From: Dictyocoela muelleri
Lineage: Eukaryota; Microsporidia
Direction of reading: 5' to 3'
DNA length: 15,344 nt
NCBI GenBank assembly: GCA_016256075.1
Contig: SDVU01000318.1
Coordinates: forward strand, 1-15,344
Part shown: one piece after another, positions 1 through 7,928 of the stretch
How the letters are laid out: each line of letters starts with the position of its first letter
Position numbering within the stretch: the stretch's first letter is position 1
The notes under the pieces: generated by a model
Seen by the model: only the letters and a program-made list of their open reading frames with translations
Databases searched by the model: none
Told to the model about the DNA's origin: nothing
Translations under genes and position numbers: made by a program

Positions 1-1235
1 CATTATTTCGAATTTCATTTTTTTCATTTAATGAAATTTTAAAATTATTAAAAGCTTTTATAAAGCAATTATAAATATTATTTTTATCAATTTGTTCCCA
101 TGCTTTTATAGTTATTGGAATGGAATCAGAAATCTTAAAATCCTTAACCAATGTCTGATAATCTATATCATATACTAGAAAGACACATTGTCTTAGAAAA
201 AAATTATAGTTGTCTTTAAAAAACTTTTATGATACCTTGATCCTAGGGTTGTACTTTTGAGGTAGTATTTTTCGGTAGGATAAAAAGTTCAATGTTTGAA
301 AATGATTTATTTACAGCGTTACAAGTAGCATTATCTAGAAAAAGTAATTTTTTCGTCTTTTTAGCAAACTCTAAATTCAATTCTATCATCCATTATGTAA
401 AAATATCTATATTAATCCTCGCATTTTGCTGCTTTTATATACTATATCTACTATAAAAAGAGTTTTATTCTTCATCCATCTTGGGTTTTTCGATTTTCCG
501 ATAACTAGTGGTTTTTTTCACCAAGATAATTACAACAAAATAATAAAGTAATCCTTTCTTTTTGTAGTTTTCCAGATATTTTTTTTTCTAATGATAGTGA
601 CAATATTTTTTACTGGACATTTATAGAAGAAAGCTGTTTTATCACAGTTATATATCTCATAAATTTTATATTTTGATATTTTCTTCTCAAATTCTTCATA
701 ATATTTTGACAGTTCTGTAATCGAAACAAGCCCCTCTTCACCACAAATTGTTTGTGATTTTATCCCATAACATAATTTATATACTCTAATCCACGCATAA
801 GAACATTAAAATGTCATTAAATTATATTTTTTGGCTAATTGCAATGCCTTTTGTTGCAATATGTCATTCGTTATTGTATGATTAATTTTTTTTTTATTTT
901 TAAACCATATGAAAAGATGTTGTTCAAAACACTTAGTTTCTCTATACGATTCTATTTTTTAATTTGATTTTTGAATCTAATTTAGTTCGCGAAAATTGTT
1001 CTTTAATTATTTCTTTTTGTTTCAATATTTTATGAATAGATATAATAGGCATCTTAAATTTTATTTTTAAATCATCAAGTGTACTGCGGTTGTTTTGTTC
1101 GAGGTATAGTATTAACGAGTGTTTTTCAGCTAGTTTTTAAGATTTTCTAATTTTTGAATTGTTATTTTTTGCTTTGTTGTATTTCGGATCCTCATCAGAA
1201 TAAAAACTTTGAGTTGATCTATTTTGTTTTGACAT
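1..1235 (-). pseudogene. Decayed pogo/Tigger-type transposase (CENP-B/jerky-like, DDD)
   Basis: Reading the minus strand from the ATG at 1235 in shifting frames gives a protein in the domain order of pogo/Tigger transposases. First comes an N-terminal helix-turn-helix of psq/CENP-B type (KHSLILYLEQNNRST...). Next is a Tc5/CENP-B DNA-binding segment (ILQQKALQLAKKYN, then CSYAWIRVYK and GEEGLVS). A DDE_1 catalytic core follows. The three catalytic Asp codons are visible: NCDKTAFFY at 641-643, FLDNATCN at 333-335, and DQGIIKV at 240-242, giving a DD30D spacing for the last two. LVIGKSKNPRWMKN, between the first two Asp, is a family hallmark. A TAG stands just before the third Asp and there are several other stops and frame changes, so the copy is dead. 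The C-terminus runs off the window. The family is sure; the exact clade is not. Confidence 0.85.
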
Positions 1236-1592
1236 GATGGGTATTTCATTATTTTTTTTCATTAAAAGTTTTCATTTTGTTATAATATAACATTCATTTT
1301 TAATAATAAAATTTCAATATTTGTCGCGGGCCCAAAACAAGGCTCTTTGAAGAAACCAAAAAAAATAAAGGTTTTCCTTAATTATTATGTATATATTTAG
1401 ATGGTCCGGCTTTGCTTTCTGATAACCGATACTGTTTTACACATTAATTTCCTTGAAAAAAAATCTCGTTTAATTATATTTTCGTTAGAAAAATTCGTTA
1501 AATCCGCAAAGAATAATGAAAGCCATTTGTTTTTCTATTTTTTTGGTAAAAATAATTTTCGTTAAAAAAATTCGTTAAAAAAAATTTGACTG
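1..1592 (-). mobile_element. pogo/Tigger-type DNA transposon, partial (runs off the left edge)
   Basis: The right terminus is at 1592. Read on the minus strand it starts CAGTCAAA and is followed by repeated TAACGAA motifs (plus-strand TTCGTTA at about 1481, 1494, 1558 and 1571). The base pair next to the terminus (1593-1594) is TA, the target of this superfamily. CAGTCAAA-like ends with TAACGAA-type subterminal repeats are familiar from fungal and other pogo elements. The decayed transposase at 1-1235 is of the same superfamily and correctly oriented. The other terminus lies outside the window, so the TA duplication and full length cannot be checked. Bases 1236-1592 are the element's noncoding 5' part. 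Confidence 0.78.
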
Positions 1593-1935
1593 TATATATA
1601 TTTATACTTTTTTTTATTTATCAAATTAGTAAAAAACGAAATTTTTAAAAAACCAATCCTGAATTATTTAACTATAAATAATCGGTTATCAGTGATTTAG
1701 GGTTAATGTTATCCTAAATTCTACTACGGCTTAAAAGGGGTCAACACTAGAATTTATCTTGCAATTTTTCATAGTATATTTCAAATTATTTTATCCAAGA
1801 AAAAAAATGATAATGACCGGTTAATACCAGCATTTCATTTGATCTGATATTTATATGTATTTTTTAGGAGTGGTTATTTCTGTATAAATATTTAAAAAGG
1901 TAGAAAAAATTGGGTAAAAATATTTTAATACTCCA
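1593..1935. other. AT-rich spacer, no gene seen
   Basis: There are no long open frames and no recognisable element ends apart from the TA at the pogo terminus. The stretch is poly-A/T-rich and leads into the minisatellite. Confidence 0.6.
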
Positions 1936-2284
1936 GTAAATCGAGTCTATAACTACGTTAAATTGTCTCTATAACTCTGGAAAACTGTTTTTATAGCTAT
2001 GAAAAAGGGGGTCTATAACTATGAAAGAATGGGTCTATAACTATGCAAAATTGGTCTATAACTATGCAAAATTGGGCTATAACTATGGAAAATGGGTCTA
2101 TAACTATGGAAAAGGGGTCTATAACTCTGAAAAAAGGGGTATATAACTATGAAAAAAGGGTCTATAACTATGAAAACAGGGCCATATAACTATATAAAAG
2201 GGTCTATAACTATGAAAAAAAGAGTATATAACTATGAAAATGGATATATAACTATGGCAAAAGAGGTCTATAACTATTAAAACC
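1936..2284 (+). repeat. Minisatellite, about 16 units of 21 bp
   Basis: Tandem units with consensus ggtctataactatgaaaaag, mostly 21 bp (20-23). The core TATAACTATG is nearly invariant; the A-run and the G-run between cores vary. Because 21 is a multiple of three, the minus strand stays open for 61 codons with a FHSYRPF-like heptad, which is a by-product of the repeat and not a gene. Degenerate versions of the same unit occur at about 11830-12130 (opposite strand), 12905-13092 and 14806-14950. Confidence 0.93.
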
Positions 2285-2366
2285 CCTGCAAACAGTTTTT
2301 TCATACAATAAAATATACAACATAATTTTTTATAATGATTTTGTTTTATACTGCGGAAAATTATGT

Positions 2367-2374
2367 ATTTTTTT
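2367..2374. repeat. Left target-site duplication of the Merlin element
   Basis: Sequence attttttt, directly before the left terminus, repeated exactly at 3636-3643 after the right terminus. Eight bases is the size expected for Merlin/IS1016-type insertion. Confidence 0.85.
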
Positions 2375-2501
2375 GGTTCTTTATGATTTTATACCGTTTT
2401 TGATATTATATACCGTTTTTGATATTATATGCCGTTTTTGAGATTATATACCGTTTTTGAGATTTCATGCCGTTTTTAAAAAAAATAAATAAAACCCATA
2501 T
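2375..2501 (+). repeat. Merlin left terminal inverted repeat with five 19-bp iterons
   Basis: Contains CCGTTTTT(GA) five times, starting at 2394, 2413, 2432, 2451 and 2470, exactly 19 bases apart, separated by TATATTATA-like spacers. The mirrored set is in the right arm. These are candidate transposase-binding sites. The transposase start codon candidate at 2467 lies inside this arm. Confidence 0.93.
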
Positions 2502-3489
2502 TATGAGGTTATCAAGAAAAAAAATAATCGATGAAGAAAATGAGGACGATAATGCAGTATCAATCTTAACAATCGATGAAATCAGAGAGATAAAATTCAG
2601 TAGAAAAACTTTTAAGCAGATGTTCAAAGGTAGTAAATTAAGCTGCCTCCAACATATGGTCTCGTTAAGACTAATAGAAAATTCTAAGATATGTTCATGT
2701 GAAAACGCAATGTCTTTAATAAGCAAGGTGTCTGTAGATGGTTATATTTGGGTATGTAGAACTGCAACCCACAGAAAGGAAATTTCAGTCAGAAAAAATT
2801 CATTTTTTGAGAATTTGAAGAAACCTTTTGAAGATGTACTTCTTTTTATGTTTCTTTGGATAAAAGAAGATTCCCAACCTACAATAAGTTCTTTTATTGA
2901 TTTAAATAAAAACACTGTTTCTGCTTGGTGTTTGCTTTGTAGAATAATATGTCAACAGGTTTTGATTGAAGAATCTAATTTTTAGATAGGAGGACTGAAC
3001 ACACATGGAACACCAAAAATTATCGAAATAGACGAATCTCATTTTTTCAAAAGAAAAAATAATTTAGGTCGTGTTACAGAAGCTCAATGGGTATTTGGTA
3101 TGATAGAGCGTGGTACTAGAAAGTGTTTACTTTTCCCAGTTGAAAATAGAACATCTGAAACCCTTTTGAGTATTATTTCTATTCATGTAAGACCTGGAAC
3201 TATCATAATTAGTGATAAATGGCGGTCATATGCAGCTTTAAGAGACAATCCTAATTATTCTCATTTAACTGTTAATCACAGTTATAATTTTGTATCTCCT
3301 GATGATTCTACTATCAATACTCAGAATATAGAAAATCTTTGGCTTCATGTTAAACGTAAGTTTAAACTGCAATATGATACTAAAAGGAATATGCTGGAAG
3401 GATATCTATATGAATTTATGTTTAAGAATATGTTTCCAATAAAAAACGAACGTTTTAACCAGTTCTTAATATCTCTTGGAAAGTTATAA
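2467..3489 (+). pseudogene. Merlin transposase (ISXO2/IS1595-type DDE), interrupted by one TAG
   Basis: One frame of 341 codons runs from the ATG at 2467 to the TAA at 3489 and is broken only by a TAG at 2983-2985. The start may instead be the ATG at 2503, outside the inverted repeat. The N-terminal part resembles the zinc-ribbon and following region of ISXO2-like transposases: Cys residues in ICSCENAM, then the YIWVCRTATHRKEISVRKN block. The catalytic core follows the stop: IDESHFFKRK with Asp at 3031-3033, the WVFGMIERG block, SDKWRSY with Asp at 3214-3216, and TQNIENLW with Glu at 3331-3333. These three residues match the family's DDE triad. The nearest Met after the stop (3100) lies beyond the first Asp, so the downstream piece alone would lack part of the active site. 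Activity would need read-through or another copy in trans. Whether the TAG is fixed in the species or a local change cannot be seen here. Confidence 0.92.
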
Positions 3490-3508
3490 CATTAAAAGAT
3501 TATTATTT

Positions 3509-3635
3509 ATATGGGTTTTATTTATTTTTTTTAAAAACGGCATGAAATCTCAAAAACGATATTTAATCTCAAAAACGGCATATAATATCAAAAACGGTAT
3601 ATAATATCAAAAACGGTATAAAATCATAAAGAACC
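3509..3635 (-). repeat. Merlin right terminal inverted repeat
   Basis: Inverted copy of 2375-2501. AAAAACGG iterons end at 3540, 3578, 3597 and 3616. A fifth, changed to AAAAACGA, ends at 3559, again with 19-bp spacing. The terminus is ...AAAGAACC at 3635. Confidence 0.93.
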
Positions 3636-3643
3636 ATTTTTTT
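3636..3643. repeat. Right target-site duplication of the Merlin element
   Basis: Sequence attttttt, identical to 2367-2374. Confidence 0.85.
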
Positions 3644-4012
3644 AGTCACATATTGCTGTGAACATCTCTTTTCATAATACTAACCAAATAAAAACTTGTC
3701 TATTACAATATTGTTAGAAAAACTTTTGTCATCTACTATTAAGATTTCCTTCGCAAGAAAAATGTGCCAAAATTCCACAGATTTATAGGAATATAGGAAA
3801 AAGAACCATTATAAGCTTCAAGATGAAAAATAAATTATATCTTTTGTTAATAAATTTTAAAATTAAATATCAGAAACTTTTATTAAAGTAAAAAATTTAT
3901 TATTTTTTAATTTTCTATGCAATCTTTGGAAAATTTCTTTTTGTGCAACCCGCGAGAAAATATTTTAATAAATATGTCCCTCCATCATATACGAGTTTTA
4001 AAGACTTAATAT
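3644..4012. other. AT-rich spacer, nothing recognised
   Basis: No open frame of note, no RNA-gene signals and no terminal repeats. Homopolymer-rich. Confidence 0.55.
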
Positions 4013-4165
4013 AAATGAATAAAGTGATAATAAATGAATAAAGTGATCTATATAAATGAATAAAGTGATCTATATAAATGAATAAAGTTATCTAATATAA
4101 GTGAATAAAGTTATCTTTATAAATAAATTGATCTATATAAATGAATAAAGCGAATAATTAAATGA
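4013..4165 (+). repeat. Minisatellite, about 7 units of 18-23 bp
   Basis: Units resembling ataaatgaataaagtgatct. Two central units are identical at 22 bp and outer ones have drifted or shortened. The unit is unrelated in sequence to the array at 1936 but has almost the same period. It ends about 350 bp before the start of the next gene. Confidence 0.88.
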
Positions 4166-4507
4166 ATAACCTTGTAATTTTTTTATTAAGGACTAAAAAT
4201 ATTTTTTATAAACCTCAAAATTAAAAACATGATTGATAAAATAAATATAAATTTGAAGTAAAAAAATCATTAGCAAATAAATTAATATTGAAAAATAATT
4301 AATCAAAAATATTTTATATAAACACCATCTTCTCTTATAAAAAGACAAATAAAAACGTTAAAAACCAACTAATTTATTCTTATTTTTCAAAAAATTTAAT
4401 TAAAATTCGTGATTAAAATCTCAATAAAATTTTTAAAAAAACACGGATATCCTTAATTTTTACAAATTTAATTTCAAAAAAAAAATATTTATTAAAAGGT
4501 TAGACAA
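4166..4507. other. AT-rich upstream region of the 4513 gene
   Basis: Extremely A/T-rich. TATA-like stretches abound, so no single promoter element can be picked. No open frame. Confidence 0.5.
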
Positions 4508-4512
4508 GGGTT
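4508..4512 (+). promoter_or_regulatory. GGG motif directly upstream of the start codon
   Basis: A GGG run two bases before the ATG at 4513, in otherwise almost GC-free DNA. Microsporidian genes often carry a CCC- or GGG-like motif within about 15 bases of the start codon. It supports this ATG as the start and suggests a very short 5' leader. Confidence 0.55.
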
Positions 4513-6159
4513 ATGGAGAAAAAAGATTTCAAACTATTTCAAAAATATTTGAACATTTATGGATCAAACTTTAAACTTTTACAAAAAACAAAAAGATTCA
4601 AACGATATGACGAAGAAACTATTCTAAATGCGTATAAACAGCTATTAAATAATATTTCAGAAAAATATATAAAAGTCCCATCACAAATTGTTCAAATTCG
4701 CGATATCAATTATAATTTTGATAATCAAAAGGTTAATTATGAAGTTGATGTTGGTATTATAAAGAGTAATGTTTTGATACCAAAAATTGGTTCTAGACAT
4801 GTAATGCTTTTAAAAGACTTTATTTGGAATTTACAGTATAAAATTAGACTTGCTAAAAATGAACTTAAAAAAGCTGAAAGAATAAAATGTAATAATGAAA
4901 ATGTTGTTGATGAATCGCTGAGTGAGTCGTTAAGTGAGTCGTTAAGTGAGTCCTTAAGTGATTTATTTGATGAATCATTATATGACTCATTAAGTAAAGA
5001 TCCAAGTAAAGATCCAAGTAAAGATCCAAGTAAAAATTTAAGTAAAGATCCAAGTAAAGACCCAAGTAAAGATCCAAGTAAAAATTTAAGTAAAGATCCA
5101 AGTAAAGATTTGAGTAAAGATTTAAATGAAGAAACAGAAAAAGAGACAAAAGGTAAAACAAAAAATAAAAAAAATAATAATGTAACTATTTCTACTGTTG
5201 TAGGTAAATATGAAAAATACGACAATAACAATTCTAAAAATAAAGTTAATAAAAATAGTAAAAATGAACTCAATAATAAACAAATAATATTTGATAAAAT
5301 AATTAATGATAAAATAATTAATGATAAACTTGATAATGAACCTTTCAGTGATAAACTTTTTAATGATAAACTTTTTAGTGATAAAGATTTTAATGATAAA
5401 ATCGTTAGTGATAAATTTGATAATAATCATCTTCATAATAAAAACTCGAGATGCTATTATCCTATTAATGATAATCCTATTAATGATAATCCTGAAAATG
5501 ATAATCCTATTAATGAACATCCTATTAATGATAATCTTATTAATAATAATCTTGAAAATAATAATCCTGAAAATAATAATCCTGAAACTAAAACTTTTGA
5601 TAATAAAAATCCACCTTCTGAAGAATTAAAAATGAATAAAGAAAAATTAAAAAATTGTGATGAACCTTTAAAGAAACAAAAATTGAATTCAGAATTAATT
5701 AAGAATTCAAATTTTTTAAATCCAATTGAAATTAAATTTGACTCTATTAATCAGAAGTTGAAAAGTCATGAAAGTCATGAAAATCATGAAAAAGGTGATA
5801 TTAAAATTGATTATATTGAGAAAGGAGAGGTTAAAGTCGATGTTAAAAATGATCAAGAGGTTAAAGATGATGTTAAAAATGGCGATATTGAGAAAAGGGA
5901 TGTTAAAAAGGAGGTTAAAGTCGATGTTAAAAATGATCATGAGGTTAAAGTCGATGTTAAAAATGGCGATATTGAGACGAGGGATATTAAAATTGATGAT
6001 TCAAAAAATTCTAAGACTTTCAATGTTGGAGAAATAGTAAGGGAATTGAGGCCTTCTATCCAAAAAAATAGTATAAAAAAGGAATTGAAAAGTAAAAATG
6101 ATGATTTTGTGTATAGCATCGCCGATATGTTGAGATTCTCAAGATATATGAAGAAATAA
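4513..6159 (+). CDS. Repeat-rich hypothetical protein, 548 aa, with a possible C-terminal eIF4E-binding motif
   Basis: I do not recognise this gene as a named family. Residues 1-125 are the only ordinary-looking part. The stretch KKDFKLFQKYLNIYGSNF and what follows to about residue 47 could be a SANT/Myb-like helical bundle (weak). Residues 100-123 form a charged helix. Then come low-complexity blocks: SLSE repeats (135-149), DPSK repeats (161-203), (N/S)DKxx repeats (259-303), INDNP-like repeats (318-358), and VKxDVKND/NGDIE repeats (427-496). The last 18 residues return to ordered sequence. Tyr534-Ser-Ile-Ala-Asp-Met539-Leu540 fits the YxxxxL-phi motif by which eIF4G, 4E-BPs and Caf20 bind eIF4E, with Met in the Leu place. 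The long open frame despite the AT content, the GGG motif at the start and an AATAAA after the stop support a real gene. There is no signal peptide or membrane segment. It converges on NOG2, 111 bases away. Confidence 0.85.
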   Translation: MEKKDFKLFQKYLNIYGSNFKLLQKTKRFKRYDEETILNAYKQLLNNISEKYIKVPSQIVQIRDINYNFDNQKVNYEVDVGIIKSNVLIPKIGSRHVMLLKDFIWNLQYKIRLAKNELKKAERIKCNNENVVDESLSESLSESLSESLSDLFDESLYDSLSKDPSKDPSKDPSKNLSKDPSKDPSKDPSKNLSKDPSKDLSKDLNEETEKETKGKTKNKKNNNVTISTVVGKYEKYDNNNSKNKVNKNSKNELNNKQIIFDKIINDKIINDKLDNEPFSDKLFNDKLFSDKDFNDKIVSDKFDNNHLHNKNSRCYYPINDNPINDNPENDNPINEHPINDNLINNNLENNNPENNNPETKTFDNKNPPSEELKMNKEKLKNCDEPLKKQKLNSELIKNSNFLNPIEIKFDSINQKLKSHESHENHEKGDIKIDYIEKGEVKVDVKNDQEVKDDVKNGDIEKRDVKKEVKVDVKNDHEVKVDVKNGDIETRDIKIDDSKNSKTFNVGEIVRELRPSIQKNSIKKELKSKNDDFVYSIADMLRFSRYMKK

Positions 6160-6225
6160 AGATTTTTTAAGATATTTAAGGTTTATATTAATCAGATTTT
6201 TAAGATATAATTTTTTCAGGTAAAC

Positions 6226-6231
6226 AATAAA
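6226..6231 (+). terminator. Candidate polyadenylation signal AATAAA of the 4513 gene
   Basis: AATAAA 66 bases after the TAA stop, in the 111-bp gap between the two convergent genes. Such hexamers are common by chance at this AT content. Confidence 0.4.
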
Positions 6232-6250
6232 ATTTTAAATTTATCATTTT

Positions 6251-6256
6251 TTTATT
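6251..6256 (-). terminator. Candidate polyadenylation signal AATAAA of NOG2
   Basis: Minus-strand AATAAA 15 bases past the NOG2 stop. It would make the two convergent transcripts end within about 30 bases of each other or overlap. Confidence 0.35.
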
Positions 6257-6270
6257 TATTTTTTTTGGAC

Positions 6271-7530
6271 TTAATCCAAAGGAATAAAATAAGGAATTCT
6301 TCCATCAATCCAATCTTTAAGAATCATTATCCTCGCAGCATGAAGGTTGGGTAGGTTATTTTTCATAATCTTACCGAATTTTTTGCAAAACTTGGTCAAA
6401 AAGTCATCTTGATCTGAAAAATTGATGTTATATACTGATTCCAGGGTACTCTTATGTGTTTTTATTATTTCATCTATCAGCGTTTCTGTGTCATCAATTT
6501 TTTCTATTCTTACTGCGCCATTTAGTAAGGCCTTTATGTTGTTTGCTGGAACTATTCCCGGGGAATCTATGAGGTATATTTTCTTAGTAAGTGCAATATA
6601 TTGCCATGTTTTAGTCTCACCAGGGATTGGTGCGACTGAAGAAACTTTTTTATCTCTCAATGTGTTGATGATACTACTCTTTCCAACATTTGGATATCCA
6701 ACAAACCCGATTGAAATTGTCTTTTTCTTCATTAATTTTGAAAATTGTTTAAAAACGCTGAAAAGATTGTTTTTACCGTAAAAATTTTTGAGACTGTTAG
6801 CGTGATATGCGATGGTAGGATGTATTTTACTCAAAATTCTCACGTTTTTTGCGGTAATTTCTGTAGGCACCAAATCAACTTTGTTCAAAATATAAATTAA
6901 ATGTTTATGAGGTGCCTTTACATTGAGATACTTTTCAACACATTCACAGCGTGTTCCCTGTGGATCACGTGCGTCAATAACGTGAGCCACTACATCACTT
7001 GAATCTAAAACTTTATAAAGTTCATTCCAAATACGGTTACTCTGTCCTTTTATCTGGACTCTCTCTTCATTAATTATATCTTTAGGCCTTGTTTCATTTT
7101 TATCAATTTCATTTTTATCAATTTCATGATTTATACTTTCTGTCTTGAAATCTTTATTTTTAGAATTAATTTCTTCAAAAGACGTATAAAAAACCTTACA
7201 TTTCTTTTCCTTAACTTTTCTCATTGGCGGCTTAACCTTGTTTCTAACAGTACCATTATAAAGACTATAAGGGATTTTACCACGATTCAGCAATATTTCA
7301 TACGGACTAATTTCATTCTTCAGATTGGCAAAGTTATCAACCTCAGATTGAGAAATACTCCGTGTTGTTTGAAACCACTTTTTCTGTGGTGGTATCACGC
7401 TTACTGGATCTACTTTAGTACTTTGGAATGGCGCAGGAACTATTATGTTTCCTTTTGAGTCTTTTATTGCTTTTTTCGAAAATGATTTTTGAAGTTTTTT
7501 GATCGGCTTGAAATAAAAATTTTCTTTCAT
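6271..7530 (-). CDS. NOG2: Nucleolar/nuclear GTPase NOG2 (NUG2/NGP-1 type), 60S ribosome assembly
   Basis: Full-length 419-aa member of the circularly permuted YlqF/YawG GTPases. Known role: NOG2 binds late nuclear pre-60S particles and acts as a checkpoint before the export adaptor Nmd3 joins. The NGP1 N-terminal domain is visible: KKWFQTTRSISQ (50-61) and the ILLNRGKIPYSL block (79-90). Then comes the DARDPQGTR region (186-194), and the G motifs in permuted order: G4 NKVD (216-219), a G5-like HAN (243-245), G1 GYPNVGKSS (278-286), G2 in PIPGETKTWQY (Thr306), and G3 DSPG (322-325). The RGVVRVE-like block is present as NGAVRIEKI. It ends GRIPYFIP, as in other NOG2 proteins. It is shorter than the yeast protein (about 486 aa), mainly at the C-terminus, a usual microsporidian trimming. 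A Lys/Asn-rich insert at 122-157 holds a doubled EIDKN. No intron is needed, and the CCCC just before the ATG supports the start. Confidence 0.97.
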   Translation of the reverse strand: MKENFYFKPIKKLQKSFSKKAIKDSKGNIIVPAPFQSTKVDPVSVIPPQKKWFQTTRSISQSEVDNFANLKNEISPYEILLNRGKIPYSLYNGTVRNKVKPPMRKVKEKKCKVFYTSFEEINSKNKDFKTESINHEIDKNEIDKNETRPKDIINEERVQIKGQSNRIWNELYKVLDSSDVVAHVIDARDPQGTRCECVEKYLNVKAPHKHLIYILNKVDLVPTEITAKNVRILSKIHPTIAYHANSLKNFYGKNNLFSVFKQFSKLMKKKTISIGFVGYPNVGKSSIINTLRDKKVSSVAPIPGETKTWQYIALTKKIYLIDSPGIVPANNIKALLNGAVRIEKIDDTETLIDEIIKTHKSTLESVYNINFSDQDDFLTKFCKKFGKIMKNNLPNLHAARIMILKDWIDGRIPYFIPLD

Positions 7531-7532
7531 CA

Positions 7533-7536
7533 GGGG
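7533..7536 (-). promoter_or_regulatory. CCC-type motif directly upstream of the NOG2 start
   Basis: On the minus strand the sequence reads GTAACCCCTG then ATG. A CCC run within a few bases of the start codon is the known microsporidian CCC-like signal and fixes both promoter and start here. Confidence 0.65.
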
Positions 7537-7602
7537 TTACCAGCTATTCAGAAAAATGATATTTGTTTTATGTTTTAATGATTATGTAGGATGTAATGAT
7601 TA

Positions 7603-7755
7603 AATTAATAGTGACTAATTATTATAAATTTTTATATAGTACTGTTAATGAATAGTACTGTTATGAATAGTATGATTATGAATAATACTTTTAATTAAAG
7701 TATGATAATTTAAATATGTTAATTATTAAAATTAATAGTGACTAATTATTATAAA
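7603..7755. repeat. 26-bp exact direct repeat around short degenerate repeats
   Basis: The 26 bases at 7603-7628 recur exactly at 7730-7755 (core AATAGTGACTAATTATTATA). Between them lie about three loose copies of aatagtactgttatg (roughly 7640-7687). It sits upstream of NOG2, 73 or more bases before its start, so it is either part of the promoter region or a local slippage duplication. Confidence 0.8.
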
Positions 7756-7928
7756 ATAAATATATTTAAAAAGGTTTTAATTTTTAAAGTTAATAAACAG
7801 ATTTTTATGATTTGGTTATATTTTAAATTAAATTTTATTTTAATCAAATTTTAAAATAATATATATTACTTGTTGGCAACATCCATAGCTGCCAACCCAG
7901 AGTGTTGTCACCAACCGTGGGATGTGAC
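7756..7928. other. AT-rich DNA ending in a possible hAT terminus
   Basis: Mostly A/T-rich. At 7899-7920 the text AGTGTTGTCACCAACCGTGG resembles the hAT terminus at 11017 (minus-strand CAGTGTTTACCAAC) apart from a 2-bp insertion. It could be the other end of that hAT element, but no matching 8-bp duplication is seen. Confidence 0.35.

Larger units (their letters stand above)
2375..3635 (+). mobile_element. Merlin (IS1016-like) DNA transposon, complete, 1261 bp
   Basis: The element is bounded by 127-bp terminal inverted repeats (2375-2501 and 3509-3635) starting GGTTCTTTATGATTTTATAC, with only two mismatches that I can find between the two arms. An exact 8-bp direct duplication flanks it. Between the arms is one transposase frame of the ISXO2/IS1595 type. 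Size, duplication length and transposase all fit Merlin, a superfamily known in microsporidia. The near-identical arms say the insertion is recent compared with the other elements of this window. It looks structurally whole; only the transposase carries a stop codon (see that entry). Confidence 0.94.

Noticed and set aside
1419-1692. 12-bp inverted repeat CTGATAACCGAT (1419-1430) and ATCGGTTATCAG (1681-1692)
   Set aside because: It straddles the pogo terminus at 1592, has no flanking duplication, and is short enough to be chance or a leftover.
2119-2304. 61-codon minus-strand open frame with FHSYRPF-like heptads
   Set aside because: It is produced by the 21-bp minisatellite, whose period is a multiple of three; no start context or homology.
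2406-2726. 106-codon minus-strand open frame
   Set aside because: Lies opposite the Merlin transposase and its inverted repeat; a shadow of AT-rich coding DNA.
4737-6119. Several open frames of 60-178 codons on both strands within 4513-6159
   Set aside because: All are shadows of the repetitive 548-aa gene; their own repeats mirror the DPSK, INDNP and VKND DNA repeats.
6422-7458. Plus-strand open frames of 119 and 110 codons
   Set aside because: Opposite the clearly identified NOG2 gene, with no recognisable domain.
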